64,000 bases of DNA from Anniella stebbinsi (Eukaryota; Chordata; Lepidosauria; Squamata; Anniellidae), in NCBI GenBank assembly GCA_029215795.1, contig JARDYH010000004.1, positions 218,482,017 through 218,546,016 of the forward strand. Reading direction: 5' to 3'. The position numbers and the translations under genes were made by a program. A model generated the notes under the pieces. That model was not told where the DNA came from. It was given only the letters and a program-made list of their open reading frames with translations, and did not search any database. Numbering within the stretch: position 1 is the first letter of the stretch; each line of letters begins with the position of its first letter. Positions 55,420 through 64,000 of the stretch are shown here, in pieces.

Positions 55420-55700
55420 AGAGCAGTCTTCCCCAACTTGATGCCCTCTAGAGATTTTGTACTGCAAGTCCCATCATTCCCAGTCAGCATGGCCATCTCC
55501 CCCTCCACTCCCAAAGATGTTCACAAGCAAAGCATAATGGAGATAGCTATAACTTTTTGTTTGTCTATGATAGCTAGTTCCATCAAGCCTTGACCGTGAG
55601 CATCTTTCTGGACCTATGCCTGGACACCTGGCTGGCCACTTTTGTAGTGCTAGGCCAGGTGGTCCTTTGGTCTGATCCAGCAAAATAGTTCTTATGTTTT
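55420..55700. repeat. Family K half and LINE 3' end fragment
   Basis: 55420-55498 'cagtcttccccaacttgatg' (family K left arm). 55590-55700 is a LINE end ('ggtctgatccagcaaaatag'). Confidence 0.55.
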
Positions 55701-55748
55701 CAGCCTTACAGTGCGCTGCAGAGGCCTTATACAGTCAATAATTCATAT

Positions 55749-56869
55749 TAGGGATGTGCACGGCCGAAATTATAGTATCGTATCTTTATCGGAAATTCCA
55801 ATCTAAAAAAATTTCGGATCCGATCATATCGGGGGGTACCCGGATTTGATCGGATCAGAAATCCGATAAATATCGGAAGTTGCGATACAATAACAGTGTT
55901 TTCCCCATAGGTTTGCATTGGGGAAAATAAAGCTTTCCCCCAATGCATGTCTATGGGGAAAACACTGGGCCGGCACTCCCTCCCTCCCCCCACTCATGCT
56001 CCCTCCCCCCACTCGTGCTTCTTACCCACCGCTGCCTCTGTTGCTGCCACCGCTACCGGTCTGTAGTACTGCTAAACAGGCTTTGCGGCCTGTTCGTCAG
56101 TACAGAGAGGCGTCGAGTGACACTCGGCGCCTCTCTGTACTGACGAACAGGCCGCAAAGTCTGTTTAGCAGTACTATGGACCAGTGGTGGCGGCGGGGAA
56201 GGCTGCAGGTAAGGCGCGTGAGGGGGGAGGGAGGGGTCCCCAGGGATCCCCCCTTACCTGCGACCTTCCGGGCTGCCATCCGCAGTTCTCCGCTGCTCCA
56301 GACTACTGAGAACTAGGCTTTGCGGCCTAGTTCTCAGTAGAGCGACGACATGCCCGCTGCAAAGCCTAGTTCTCAGTAGCCTGGAGCAGCGGAGGACAGC
56401 GGACGGCAGTCTGGAAGGCCACAGGTAAGGAGCGCGAGGGGGGAAGGAAGGGAGGGAGGGGTCCTCCCTTACCTGCAGCCTTGTCCGCTGTCCACTGGCG
56501 TCTGCTGCTCCGAACTACTGAGAACTAGGCTTGCGGCCTGGTTCTCAGTAGAGCTACAATGCTCCGGGTGACGTCATCACCTGGCGTGTCGTCACTCTTC
56601 TGAGAACTAGGCCGCAAAGCCTAGTTCTCAGTAGTTCGGAGCAGCGGACGGCAGCAGGGAAGGCCCAGATAAGGAGCGCAAGGGGGGGAGGGGCGGCCCC
56701 AAACTGGCGGTCCGATAATCCGATATGTCTGATAGTTATCGAACATATGGATTTTGGATCGGATCAGATAGGGCCTCCTGGAATGTTTATCGTTATCATT
56801 AATCGGATGTCCGATAACGACCTTATCAGATCGTTATCGGACATTGGAACGATAGGATACACATCCCTA
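55749..56869. mobile_element. Family E MITE (hAT-like), perfect 8-bp TSD ATTCATAT
   Basis: A 1121-bp element with ends TAGGGATGTGCACGG and GATACACATCCCTA, flanked by perfect ATTCATAT (55741-55748, 56870-56877). It has subterminal 'cgataac/gatcggat' repeats, the same 'ccccataggtttgcattgg' palindrome around AAAGCTTT as 18933, and three rounds of a CpG-rich inverted repeat based on 'tactgagaactaggc'. No transposase. Confidence 0.9.
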
Positions 56870-57053
56870 ATTCATATCGTCCTTTGCTCAAAGTTAAAAG
56901 TTTTAAAGGCCCTGCTGAAACACCATCTTCCATGAGGTTCCTCCCTCAACTGTCACCTCCAGCAATCATTCCTGCAGGATGCAGCACAGGGAAATAAGGG
57001 TGGGGGGAGAGAGAAGCAGGGCTGTTCCATTAACCCTGCTGAAAGATCACTTA

Positions 57054-57174
57054 GGGTGTAATCCTTTGCATGTTTAGACAGAATAAAAGTCCTACTATTC
57101 CCAGCATGCCCCAGCCCGGCTTGCTGAGAGTTGTAGGACTTCAATTCTGTCTAAGCATGCATAGGATTGTGCAC
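57054..57174. mobile_element. Family B MITE, 121 bp
   Basis: Ends GGGTGTAATCCTTTGCATG and CATGCATAGGATTGTGCAC, flanked by TTA and TTG. Arms 'agtcctac...gtaggact' intact. Confidence 0.8.
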
Positions 57175-57179
57175 TTGAG

Positions 57180-57386
57180 TAGGGTGACCATATAAAAAGG
57201 AGGACAGGGCTCCTCTACTTTTAACAGTTGAATAGAAAAGGGAATTTTAGCAGGTGTCATTTGTGATGAAGAGGGAATTCCACCAGGTGCTGCATGCATG
57301 CAAATGTCACCTGTTGAAATTCCCTTTTCTGTACAACTGCTAAAGATACAGGAGCTCTGCCCTCCTTTTCATATGACCACCTTACG
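57180..57386. mobile_element. Family A MITE, internally deleted
   Basis: TAGGGTGACCATATAAAAAG to CATATGACCACCTTA. The centre pair of arms is missing, giving about 207 bp. Confidence 0.75.
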
Positions 57387-57403
57387 TCTAACACCTTGCT
57401 GCT

Positions 57404-57470
57404 GCCTTCCAGCATCTGCTGCCTGAGGCAACTGCCTTACTGTGCCTGATAGTAGGGCTGGCAGGGGTCT
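57404..57470. repeat. Short dispersed repeat
   Basis: 'cagcatctgctgcctgaggc' to 'tagtagggctggcagg', the inverted relative of 6028-6095. Confidence 0.55.
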
Positions 57471-57499
57471 TTGGCTTAGGTCAGGTGTGACAACCAAAT

Positions 57500-57724
57500 G
57501 CCCTGGTGAAATTCCCTCTTCATCACAACAGTTAAAGCTGCAGGAGCTAGACTAAAGTGACCAGATACAAAAGAGGGCAGGGCTCCTGCAGCTTTAACTG
57601 TTGCGATGAAGAGGGAATTTCACCAGGTGCTGCATACATACAAACGACACCTGCTGAATTTCCTTCTTCTATGCAACTGTTAAACATACAGGAGCCCTGT
57701 ACTCCTTCCCATAGGGTCACCCTA
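57500..57724. mobile_element. Family A MITE, 5'-truncated
   Basis: Starts inside the left arm ('ggtgaaattccctcttcatc') and runs to the right end CCATAGGGTCACCCTA. Confidence 0.75.
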
Positions 57725-58003
57725 GTGTTGATGGCCACCAATTTGGATGGCTTTAAAAATGGGTTAGATAAATTCCTAGAGGAGAAGGCTATCAATGGCT
57801 ACTAGCCCTGATGGCTATGCGCTAACTCCAGTATCAGCAGCAGTAAGTCTGTATACACCAGTTGCTGGGGAACATGGCCAGGAGGGTGCTGTTGCACTGT
57901 GTCCTGCTTGTGGGTCCGTGGTAGACAGCTGCTTGGCCACTGTGTAAACAGAGTGCTGGACTAAATGGACTGTTGGTCTGATCCAGCAGGGCTCTTCTTA
58001 CGT
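57725..58003 (+). repeat. CR1/L2-type LINE 3' end
   Basis: 'gatggccaccaatttggatg' to 'gatccagcagggctcttctt', adjacent to the family A copy. Confidence 0.8.
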
Positions 58004-58738
58004 TCTGGGTTGGGGAAAGAATGGTTGGCATAGTGGGCAATGGGGAGATTCAGCTTCTTTAGCCCCACACCTTTTTTGATATTAAAAGCACACAAACAAA
58101 CACACACAACACATACTTTGTATGTGAATGAAACAAGATATGGGATTAAATAAGTACAGCTGCTGCCATCACGTTTAGTTTAACTCCCACTGTTCCAGCG
58201 AAGTCAATAGCTGAATTGACTTAGTCCTAATTCAGCCACTGAAATCAATATTAAAGAGGAAATGGCTCACAGGGCTGTGACATTAAACGAAGCCGTCATT
58301 TCCCACAAACATGTTAATCTCTCATTTTCACTGACTCCATCCAATGCGACCGCAATGATTCTACGTTTAGCAAAAATAAAATAAAATAATAGCTATTTTT
58401 GGACAGCATGCTGTGAAATAGTTAAATGTTTTACCTTGAAAGGAGCAATTACACTCAACGAAGAAATGGATAAATACCTTTAGGGCACTCTGGGACATGA
58501 AATCTCACCTTAAGCTGTTGCAATGAATAAAGATTTGATTATAGAAAGGGGTAAAGTATTGCTAACACTAATGAAATCCATTTTTCAAAAGCAATAAAAT
58601 TATGTAAAAGAAATTCCCCTAAGCAGAATTTTCATGGAAAGATTGTAATTTCTCTTGCTGCATCTATTGGAAGTCTGAGTTTGAAGCTTAGGAGCTTCGA
58701 ACTGTGGGCTGTATAATTCATTGGCCTTTATTCTTTGA
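58004..58738. other. Intron 3 unique block, candidate conserved non-coding
   Basis: 58200-58620 matches no repeat and has AT-rich motifs such as 'gaccgcaatgattctacgtt'. Conservation untested. Confidence 0.25.
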
Positions 58739-59088
58739 GCATCATCAGACGAGCATGTTATTGCACGCTCGTTACTGCCCACTCACGGTTTTTCACATTT
58801 CTTTAAATGACACTGTCTGTCTCCTGTGCATTTCCGCTCCTTCTGGCCTTCGTTCCATCACAAAACAGACCCCAGTAAATCCGGGTTGTTGTTTTTAAAC
58901 GAAATGTTCCGCCATTTCCTGCTGTGTGCAGGAAAAGCCACGCGATAAAAACACCCACTGAATTGGCCATATGCTCATTGTTTACTTCCTCTTTCTTCCC
59001 CCTGTGAAGAAAGAGGAAGTATTGCAGGACAGAAGCAGGGAGGAAAGCGACAGTATGGAAACACGATTTTACCCCGTCTGATGATGCT
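58739..59088. mobile_element. Foldback element with AGCATCATCAGACG ends
   Basis: Left AGCATCATCAGACGAGCATG and right CGTCTGATGATGCT are inverted repeats 350 bp apart. Internal inverted 'acttcctctttcttcc' / 'agaaagaggaagt' around 'ccctgtga'. Target duplication not clear. Confidence 0.65.
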
Positions 59089-59548
59089 ATTTGTCGCCTG
59101 CTCTAAACGTCTGGGGTTAGTCCACACAAATGCTGAAATACTAGATAAAATATTAGATTAACCAGTTCTTCTGTTCAGTGGCCCATATTGCGGAAGTGAC
59201 TAACTTTTCCCATTCCGTATGACCTCCCCCCTCCCACCCCAGCAAGAATATGTGTGTTTTACAATCTGTGGTTTTGTGGATGAGGAGGATCAATCCTTCC
59301 ACAAACCAGCCAGAATATCAGCCAGAAGGAATACAGCTTTTTTGTGTTGTTGCACCAGAACTTTGGAACTAATGCCGTATTGAGGGATGTGCTTAAATGC
59401 GAACCTTTATTAACATCTTGAAAATTGTGCAAAGAGCATCTTGTTCTGCTAGCGATTTGGAGGCTGAATTTCAAATTGAGTTTTCCTGCTCAGTTCAAGG
59501 TGCCGGTTTTTGTTTTGTATCGTTTCATTTTAGTGAGTCGAAACTGCT
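59089..59548. other. Intron 3, nothing recognised
   Basis: Unique sequence. Confidence 0.5.
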
Positions 59549-59840
59549 GCAGTTCAGAGGTAGAGCACATGTTTTGTGTGCGAAAGATCTCAAGCTCAAA
59601 TCTCCAGGTAGGGTTGGAAAGAGACTTCTGCCAGAAAACCTGTTCAGTCAGGGTAGACCAGCCTTCCCCAACTTGGTGCCCAACAGACGTTTTGGACTAC
59701 AACTCCTATCAGCCCCTGCCAGCATGGCTTTGGAGCAGGTATGATGGGACTTGTAGCCAAAACATCTGGAGAGTACTGGGTTTGGGAAGATTGGTGTACA
59801 CAATAATTAGACAGACCAGCATAAGACAGCTTCCTCTCTT
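59549..59840 (+). repeat. tRNA-derived SINE split by family K
   Basis: Head 'agaggtagagcacatgtttt' and 'gctcaaatctccaggtaggg' (59549-59650). A family K repeat occupies about 59655-59800 ('accagccttccccaacttgg' to 'gtactgggtttgggaagatt'). The SINE tail resumes at about 59808 with 'agacagcttcctct'. Confidence 0.65.
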
Positions 59841-60010
59841 CCTAATCTGTTCCAACCACATCAACATCATTCAGCTCAACGGTTGTCCACATGGCTCATT
59901 GTTCCTACTACTAGATTCTTGACAACAGCTATGCTGTAAATGTGACATTAGGCACAACTCAAGGGCAACTTGTGGAGCGTAGTACCTCTGTTAAGATGTA
60001 CGGAGGTGTC

Positions 60011-60220
60011 TTATACTGAAACAGGGCATTGGTCCATCTAACTCAATATTGTCTACTTTGACTGCCAAGCATGTTTCCAGCACTGCAGGCAGAGGGAGGT
60101 CTTTCCAGGATGTCCATTGCTTTTTACCTGATCCCTTCTTTAAAACTGATGATGCCTGGGACTGTATGCAGGACTTCTGCATGCAAAGCATGCAGTCTAC
60201 CCCTGAGCTATGGGTTCTTG
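60011..60220 (-). repeat. tRNA-derived SINE, reverse
   Basis: 'ttatactgaaacagggcatt', 'ggtccatctaactcaatatt', to 'gcatgcaaagcatgcagtct' and 'acccctgagctatgg', the reversed tRNA-like head. Confidence 0.75.
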
Positions 60221-60259
60221 TTGGAGATCAATAGCACATAAGGGACACAAATAAGAGAG

Positions 60260-60485
60260 TGGCTGAATTCGGACGACACAATAATCAACTGGGTGGGGGG
60301 AACAATCGTCAGTTGTATTGACTATCGTGTCGTCTGAATGCTGCCATAGTCAACTTAGCGCTGATCCTAATCCACACCACAGTTGATTATTTATTACCAT
60401 GTTGGGTGGGGAGTACCCCCTAGATGAACAACTGTAAAGTTGATTTACCCCACCATTGACTATCGTGTTGTCCGAATTCAGCCAG
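60260..60485. mobile_element. Palindromic element with TGGCTGAATTCGGACGACAC ends
   Basis: Left 'gtggctgaattcggacgaca' and right 'gttgtccgaattcagccag' are inverted. The interior repeats 'tgactatcgtgtcgtctgaa' and inverted 'gttgatt'. About 225 bp. No clear duplication. Unlike the other families here. Confidence 0.65.
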
Positions 60486-60488
60486 TAT

Positions 60489-60690
60489 GTTGCACTGGCT
60501 ACAGTGTTCTAGTCTCCGTCAGCCATGAAGCTCACTGGGTGACTTTGGACCAGTCACTGACTCTCAGCCTAACCTACCTCACTGGGCTGTTGTGAGGATA
60601 AATGGAAAGGAGGAGGGTCATGTGTGCCACCTTGGGTTCCTTGTAAGAGGGAAAAAGGCAGGATATAAATGTGATAAGTAATAAGTGCAC
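60489..60690 (+). repeat. Sauria-type SINE
   Basis: 'gccatgaagctcactgggtg', 'ctctcagcctaacctacctc', 'ttgtgaggataaatggaaag', tail 'ggcaggatataaatgtgata'. The head is degraded. Confidence 0.8.
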
Positions 60691-60828
60691 ACCAAATGTA
60701 ATGCAAGTACCCTCCTTTAAAAATGTTTTATTTAATAGAGCCTTGCTGGAGCACGGAAGCAAGCTTACTTGTGTCTGTGTTGGTCTGTATGATAATTAAA
60801 TAACTTCCTTTATTATCCCCCACCCCAG

Positions 60829-60942
60829 ACGGTAGATTGGAGGTCTTTCAGCAGAACAAACTTCTGTCATCAATTCCGGTGTGGACAGCCTTTGGAGAGT
60901 TGGCTATTTTATACAACTGCACAAGGACAGCCTCAGTAAAAG
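60829..60942 (+). CDS. PRKG2: PRKG2 coding exon 4: phosphate-binding cassette A
   Basis: 114 bp, phase 1 at both ends. Acceptor ccccaccccag|acgg, donor aaag|gtgcgt. It encodes residues 229-266. The motif FGELAILYNCTRTASVK contains GELA and RTA, the phosphate-binding cassette of cyclic-nucleotide-binding domain A, where the Arg and Glu contact the cyclic phosphate and ribose. KLLSSIP precedes it. All key cassette residues are present, so the site should bind cGMP. Removing this exon would keep the frame but destroy site A. The 68-codon ORF at 60881 is a shadow in another frame. Confidence 0.95.
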
Positions 60943-61059
60943 GTGCGTACACCTACACCTCAAAATGTTGCAAAAGCAGGAAACACTTAAGAGACTGACC
61001 TTTACTGCCAGAAGAACAGAAGAAAATGTTATGAGAAGACAAAAGGGAGGAATCATACA
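60943..61059. other. Start of intron 4
   Basis: Donor gtgcgt at 60943. Unique sequence. Confidence 0.6.
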
Positions 61060-61582
61060 ATTTATGGCTACTAGCCCTGATAGCTAGGTACTACCTCCAG
61101 TATTAGAAGCAGTAAGTCTGTTTACACCAGTTGCTGGGGAACATGGGCGGGAGGTGGGTTCCAGGTCAGCAGCTGGTTGGCCACTGTAAACTTGACTGGG
61201 CATATGAAAAGGAGGAGAGGGCTCCTGTATCTTTAACAGTTGTGTAGCAAAGGCAATTTCAGCAGGTGTCATTTGTATGCATGCAGCACCTGGTGAAATT
61301 TCCTTTTCATCACAACAGTTAAAAGCTGCAGGAGCCCTGCCCTCTTTTGTATGTGGTCAAAAGGGCAGGGCTCCTGCAGCTTTAACTGTTGTGCTGAAGA
61401 GAGAATTTCACCAGGTGCTGCATGCATACAAAGGACACCTGCTGAAATTCCCTTTCTATACAACTGTTAAAGCTACAGGAGCCCTGTCCTCCTTTTCATA
61501 TGGTCACCCTTTGTAAACAGAGTGCTGGACTAGATGGACCCTTGGTCTGATCCAGCATGGCTCTTCTTATGTTCTTATGAAC
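61060..61582 (+). repeat. LINE 3' end split by family A MITE
   Basis: 'ctactagccctgatagctag' to 61192 ('ggttggccactgtaaac'), resuming after the MITE with 'gtaaacagagtgctggacta' to 'ggctcttcttatgttcttat'. Confidence 0.82.
61193..61511. mobile_element. Family A MITE nested in LINE, 7-bp TSD TGTAAAC
   Basis: About 320 bp. The left end is mutated (TTGACTGGGCATATG), the right end is CATATGGTCACCCTT. TGTAAAC flanks both sides. Confidence 0.82.
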
Positions 61583-61584
61583 CA

Positions 61585-61746
61585 ACTGGTGGGGAGATGG
61601 TGGACTCTCTGTTGCTAGACGTATTCACGCAAAGATTGGAAGTCATCTATCAGGGATGCTTTATAGACTGGAGTCCTGAACTCAGCAGGGGATTGGACTC
61701 GATGGCCTAGATGGCCCCTTCCAACTCTGTGATTCTATGATTCTAG
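61585..61746 (+). repeat. CR1-type LINE 3' end
   Basis: 'tatcagggatgctttataga' to 'ccccttccaactctgtgatt' and the terminal 'ctatgattctag', the CR1 hairpin/octamer end on +. Confidence 0.82.
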
Positions 61747-62641
61747 AACAGGGCAGGCAAGTGAGCAGATAGAGGAGATGTGAGGCATGCAAGAGCTGGT
61801 CTGAAAGGTGCTGAGGACCACCCAGTGATTTCCCTTGGCAACATGTTTCTCCGATTGAGTCTCAGATGAAGGCCCTGGAGGTTACAAAGAAGGACCTGAT
61901 CAGTGCACTATGACCCTTTGACTCCTTGGCTGAATGGGTTCTGCTCAGAAGTTCCTGCTAGCTATTCTGAAGTATCCACAGTTCCTAGTTTTCAAATGCT
62001 GACAGCTTCTGAATGCCGATCACTTGCAATTTACATTCAGAAAAGCGGCGCAGGACGATACCTGCTAATCTTGTGCAAGAGACAGTCCCATGCCAATTAA
62101 TTTATCCGCTGCAACCCTCTCTTTTTCTTTTCATTTTGTTTTTCATGGAGTGCCCCTGGGTTGTCAGCTAGTTACAGCTTGGAGTCAGGTTTGAGCAGTT
62201 TTCAGTGCCTATTAATTTGCAGCCTTTATCAGCATTCCTGCTCTGCATCCAAAGCACAACTCCAGTGTTGTTAAATCCTGGCAAGTTCAAGGACCTCATT
62301 GGGTTTTACTTGTGAGTAATTATTTCACGGGTTTGCAGCCTTAATGTACATTTGCATGACTGCGGGTGCTTCCAGATGAGGCATTGATAGTATAATCGCC
62401 TTGCCTCGTTCATGGAATTTTACGGCGCACCCTGACAACATCATCTCCCGTTTGAAACCCTCTTGCCTTTTTTCCAACTCTTTTTTTTTTTTTAGCAGAA
62501 AAAAATCATTAAGGAGAGAAAGACAGAATCGCTCCACAATGTCTTTTGACTGGTAGCGGTCAGAGCCATCCGTCTGGAAGCATGCTGTGTGTCTTTCTCT
62601 GACTTTTTATGCTCCCAGATGAATACACAGGGAGAGAATTA
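61747..62641. other. Intron 4 unique block, candidate conserved non-coding
   Basis: 61900-62560 has no repeat match. Octamer-like 'catttgcatgac' (about 62348) and 'gccaattaatttat' (about 62091) are present. Conservation untested. Confidence 0.3.
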
Positions 62642-62950
62642 GGCCTGTTCTACACCTAAGGGCCTTCGCGGGGGGAGGGGGGAGGATCCCGGACTTACCT
62701 GCTTACGGGATCATCCCCCAGCGTCCAAATGGAAGTGTGACATCCCAGAAACAAACAGGGATGTTGCAGGCACTGTTTTTTTTAAAAAAATAAAAAAATA
62801 AAACAGGAGCCAGGACCGCTATTGCACTCCTCCGAAAATGTAAGTAACCCCACTCCCCCCACCCCAATGACACTGGACTACCCCCAAACCAGCTCCTTCC
62901 CTCTTTGCTGGTCCTGGGACCGTGGGAAAAATCGGGATAACTGGGGAATT
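62642..62950. mobile_element. Family C MITE, right end lost
   Basis: GGCCTGTTCTACACC after TTA (62639-62641). Interior 'gatcccggacttacctgctt' as in other C copies. The right end is replaced by a family K half. Confidence 0.65.
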
Positions 62951-63035
62951 CAGGCATGCTGGCTGGGGCTGATGGGAGTTGTAGTCCACATTCATCTGGA
63001 AGGTGCCAGGTTGGGGAAGGCTGCTCTACCCACTG
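62951..63035. repeat. Family K half repeat
   Basis: 'catgctggctggggctgatg' to 'caggttggggaaggctgc'. Confidence 0.7.
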
Positions 63036-63139
63036 TGCAATGCCACTAATAATCTTGGATATGACTGATAAATAGCTGCTGTTGCTATGGAGACTCCAGA
63101 TGATATTCCATACTGTGTTTCACTGGGTAAGGACCAGTG

Positions 63140-63290
63140 GAGGATGGCTGTATTCAGTGGAGATTGGTGGGTCTGATGTCAGTGAGGTGGTGAATACGCT
63201 CCGGGTTTCAGCCGGAACCCTAAAGGAGCTTTCCAAAGTGCTTCACAGTACAGCTGTCGTAAGCTACCAGCCTCCACTGGCAGTATTTAA
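63140..63290. repeat. Family I fragment
   Basis: 'ggtgggtctgatgtcagtga', 'ctaaaggagctttccaaagt', 'taccagcctccactgg'. Confidence 0.6.
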
Positions 63291-63317
63291 AGTTAGACTC
63301 TCCTCCACTATCTCAGG

Positions 63318-63790
63318 CTAAGGGGAGACATGATAGAGGTATACAAAATGATGCATGGTGTGGAGAATGTGGACAGGGAGACATTGTTCTCCCTTTCCCA
63401 TAATACTACTGGGTCATCCCATGAAGCTGATTGGTGGGAGATTCAGGACTGATAAAAGGAAGTCCTTCTTCACACAGAGCATAGTTAAACTATGGAATTC
63501 ACTGCCACAAGCTGCAGTGATGGCCACCAACGTGGATGGATTTAAAAGGGGGTTGGATAAATTCCTGGAGAAGGCTATTGATGGCTACTAGTCCTGATGG
63601 TTATGTGCTGCCTCCACTATGCGAGGCAGTAAGCTTGTGTGTACCAGTTGCTGGGGAACATGGGTGGGAGGGTGCTGTTGCTTTGTTGGTCCCTGGTCGA
63701 CAGCTGGTTGGCCACTGTGTGAACCGAGTGCTGGACTAGATGGACCCTCAGTCTGATCCAGCATGGCACTTCTTATATTCTCATCTCGTC
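63318..63790 (+). repeat. CR1/L2-type LINE 3' end
   Basis: 'aggggagacatgatagaggt' through 'ggtggccaccaa'-type sequence to 'gatccagcatggcacttctt'. The longest of the isolated LINE 3' ends. Confidence 0.85.
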
Positions 63791-64000
63791 CCTTGGAAAG
63801 CACTGGGTTATTGTTGCATTTTTACTCTGAAATGCTGTTGGTAATTGCCTTGATTTATTTACAGCATTTTTAAGCTGCTTCAGATGAAAATTGCCAAGGG
63901 TAGGCAGTTGCAATGGAAAGCCACGTAATAGAGCCAACGAGGTGTGAAGCTGGTAGCGACACTTCAGTGGTAATTCCTGCTATAAAAAGGTGATTCAAAA
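63791..64000. other. Intron 4, unrecognised, to window edge
   Basis: Unique sequence. The next PRKG2 exon is not in the window. Confidence 0.6.

Larger units (their letters stand above)
29595..64000 (+). other. PRKG2: PRKG2 gene, 5' part (exons 1-4)
   Basis: cGMP-dependent protein kinase 2, a membrane-anchored Ser/Thr kinase activated by cGMP. In mammals it acts in intestinal secretion and in cartilage growth plates. Exon order and lengths here: exon 1 (non-coding), intron 1 of 6.2 kb, exon 2 (531 bp), intron 2 of 17.6 kb, exon 3 (167 bp), intron 3 of 6.0 kb, exon 4 (114 bp). All introns seen are GT...AG. The protein so far is 266 residues plus one base. cGMP-binding site B and the kinase domain must lie to the right of the window. 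In the human genome PRKG2 sits between BMP3 and RASGEF1B; neither gene is visible here. Confidence 0.93.

Noticed and set aside
1..64000. Search for CRISPR arrays, operons or prokaryotic defence genes
   Set aside because: No direct-repeat/spacer arrays and no clustered intron-less genes; the window is vertebrate nuclear DNA.

Overview
The window looks like nuclear DNA of a squamate reptile (lizard or snake). The evidence is tRNA-derived SINEs with the Sauria-type body, a 5S-rRNA-derived SINE, CR1/L2-type LINE 3' ends in both orientations, decayed Ty3/gypsy and Ty1/copia retrotransposons, and many short palindromic DNA transposons (MITEs). I cannot name the species. No operon, CRISPR array or other prokaryotic feature is present.

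The one host gene I can support is the 5' part of PRKG2 (type II cGMP-dependent protein kinase) on the + strand. A CpG-rich promoter and non-coding exon 1 (about 29.56-30.25 kb) are followed by coding exon 2 (36467-36984), exon 3 (54616-54782) and exon 4 (60829-60942). The frames join with GT/AG sites and give 266 codons plus one base. This covers the myristoylation glycine, the leucine-zipper coiled coil, the autoinhibitory segment and most of cyclic-nucleotide-binding domain A. The rest of the gene, including the kinase domain, lies beyond the right edge. Exon 2 seems to code for about 20 extra residues before the coiled coil, compared with the human protein as I recall it.

Region 1-29.3 kb is intergenic. 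It holds a gypsy integrase relic (about 1-2 kb), a 27-bp minisatellite that is open in frame, a copia relic split by a palindromic MITE (15.3-17.4 kb), a LINE 3' end split by two different MITEs (18.2-20.0 kb), and some unrecognised unique sequence. Region 29.3-30.3 kb is the promoter and CpG island. Region 30.3-64 kb is PRKG2 introns 1-4, packed with the same repeat families plus a few unique blocks that could be conserved non-coding sequence.

The most informative structure is in the mobile elements. At least five palindromic families can be delimited by their target duplications: 7-bp (family A), 8-bp (families E, F, I) and 3-bp (families B, C, D). Several are nested, so their relative ages can be read. 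Family letters are my own labels. I did not find a new multi-gene system, and I have not assigned functions to the chance ORFs inside repeats.
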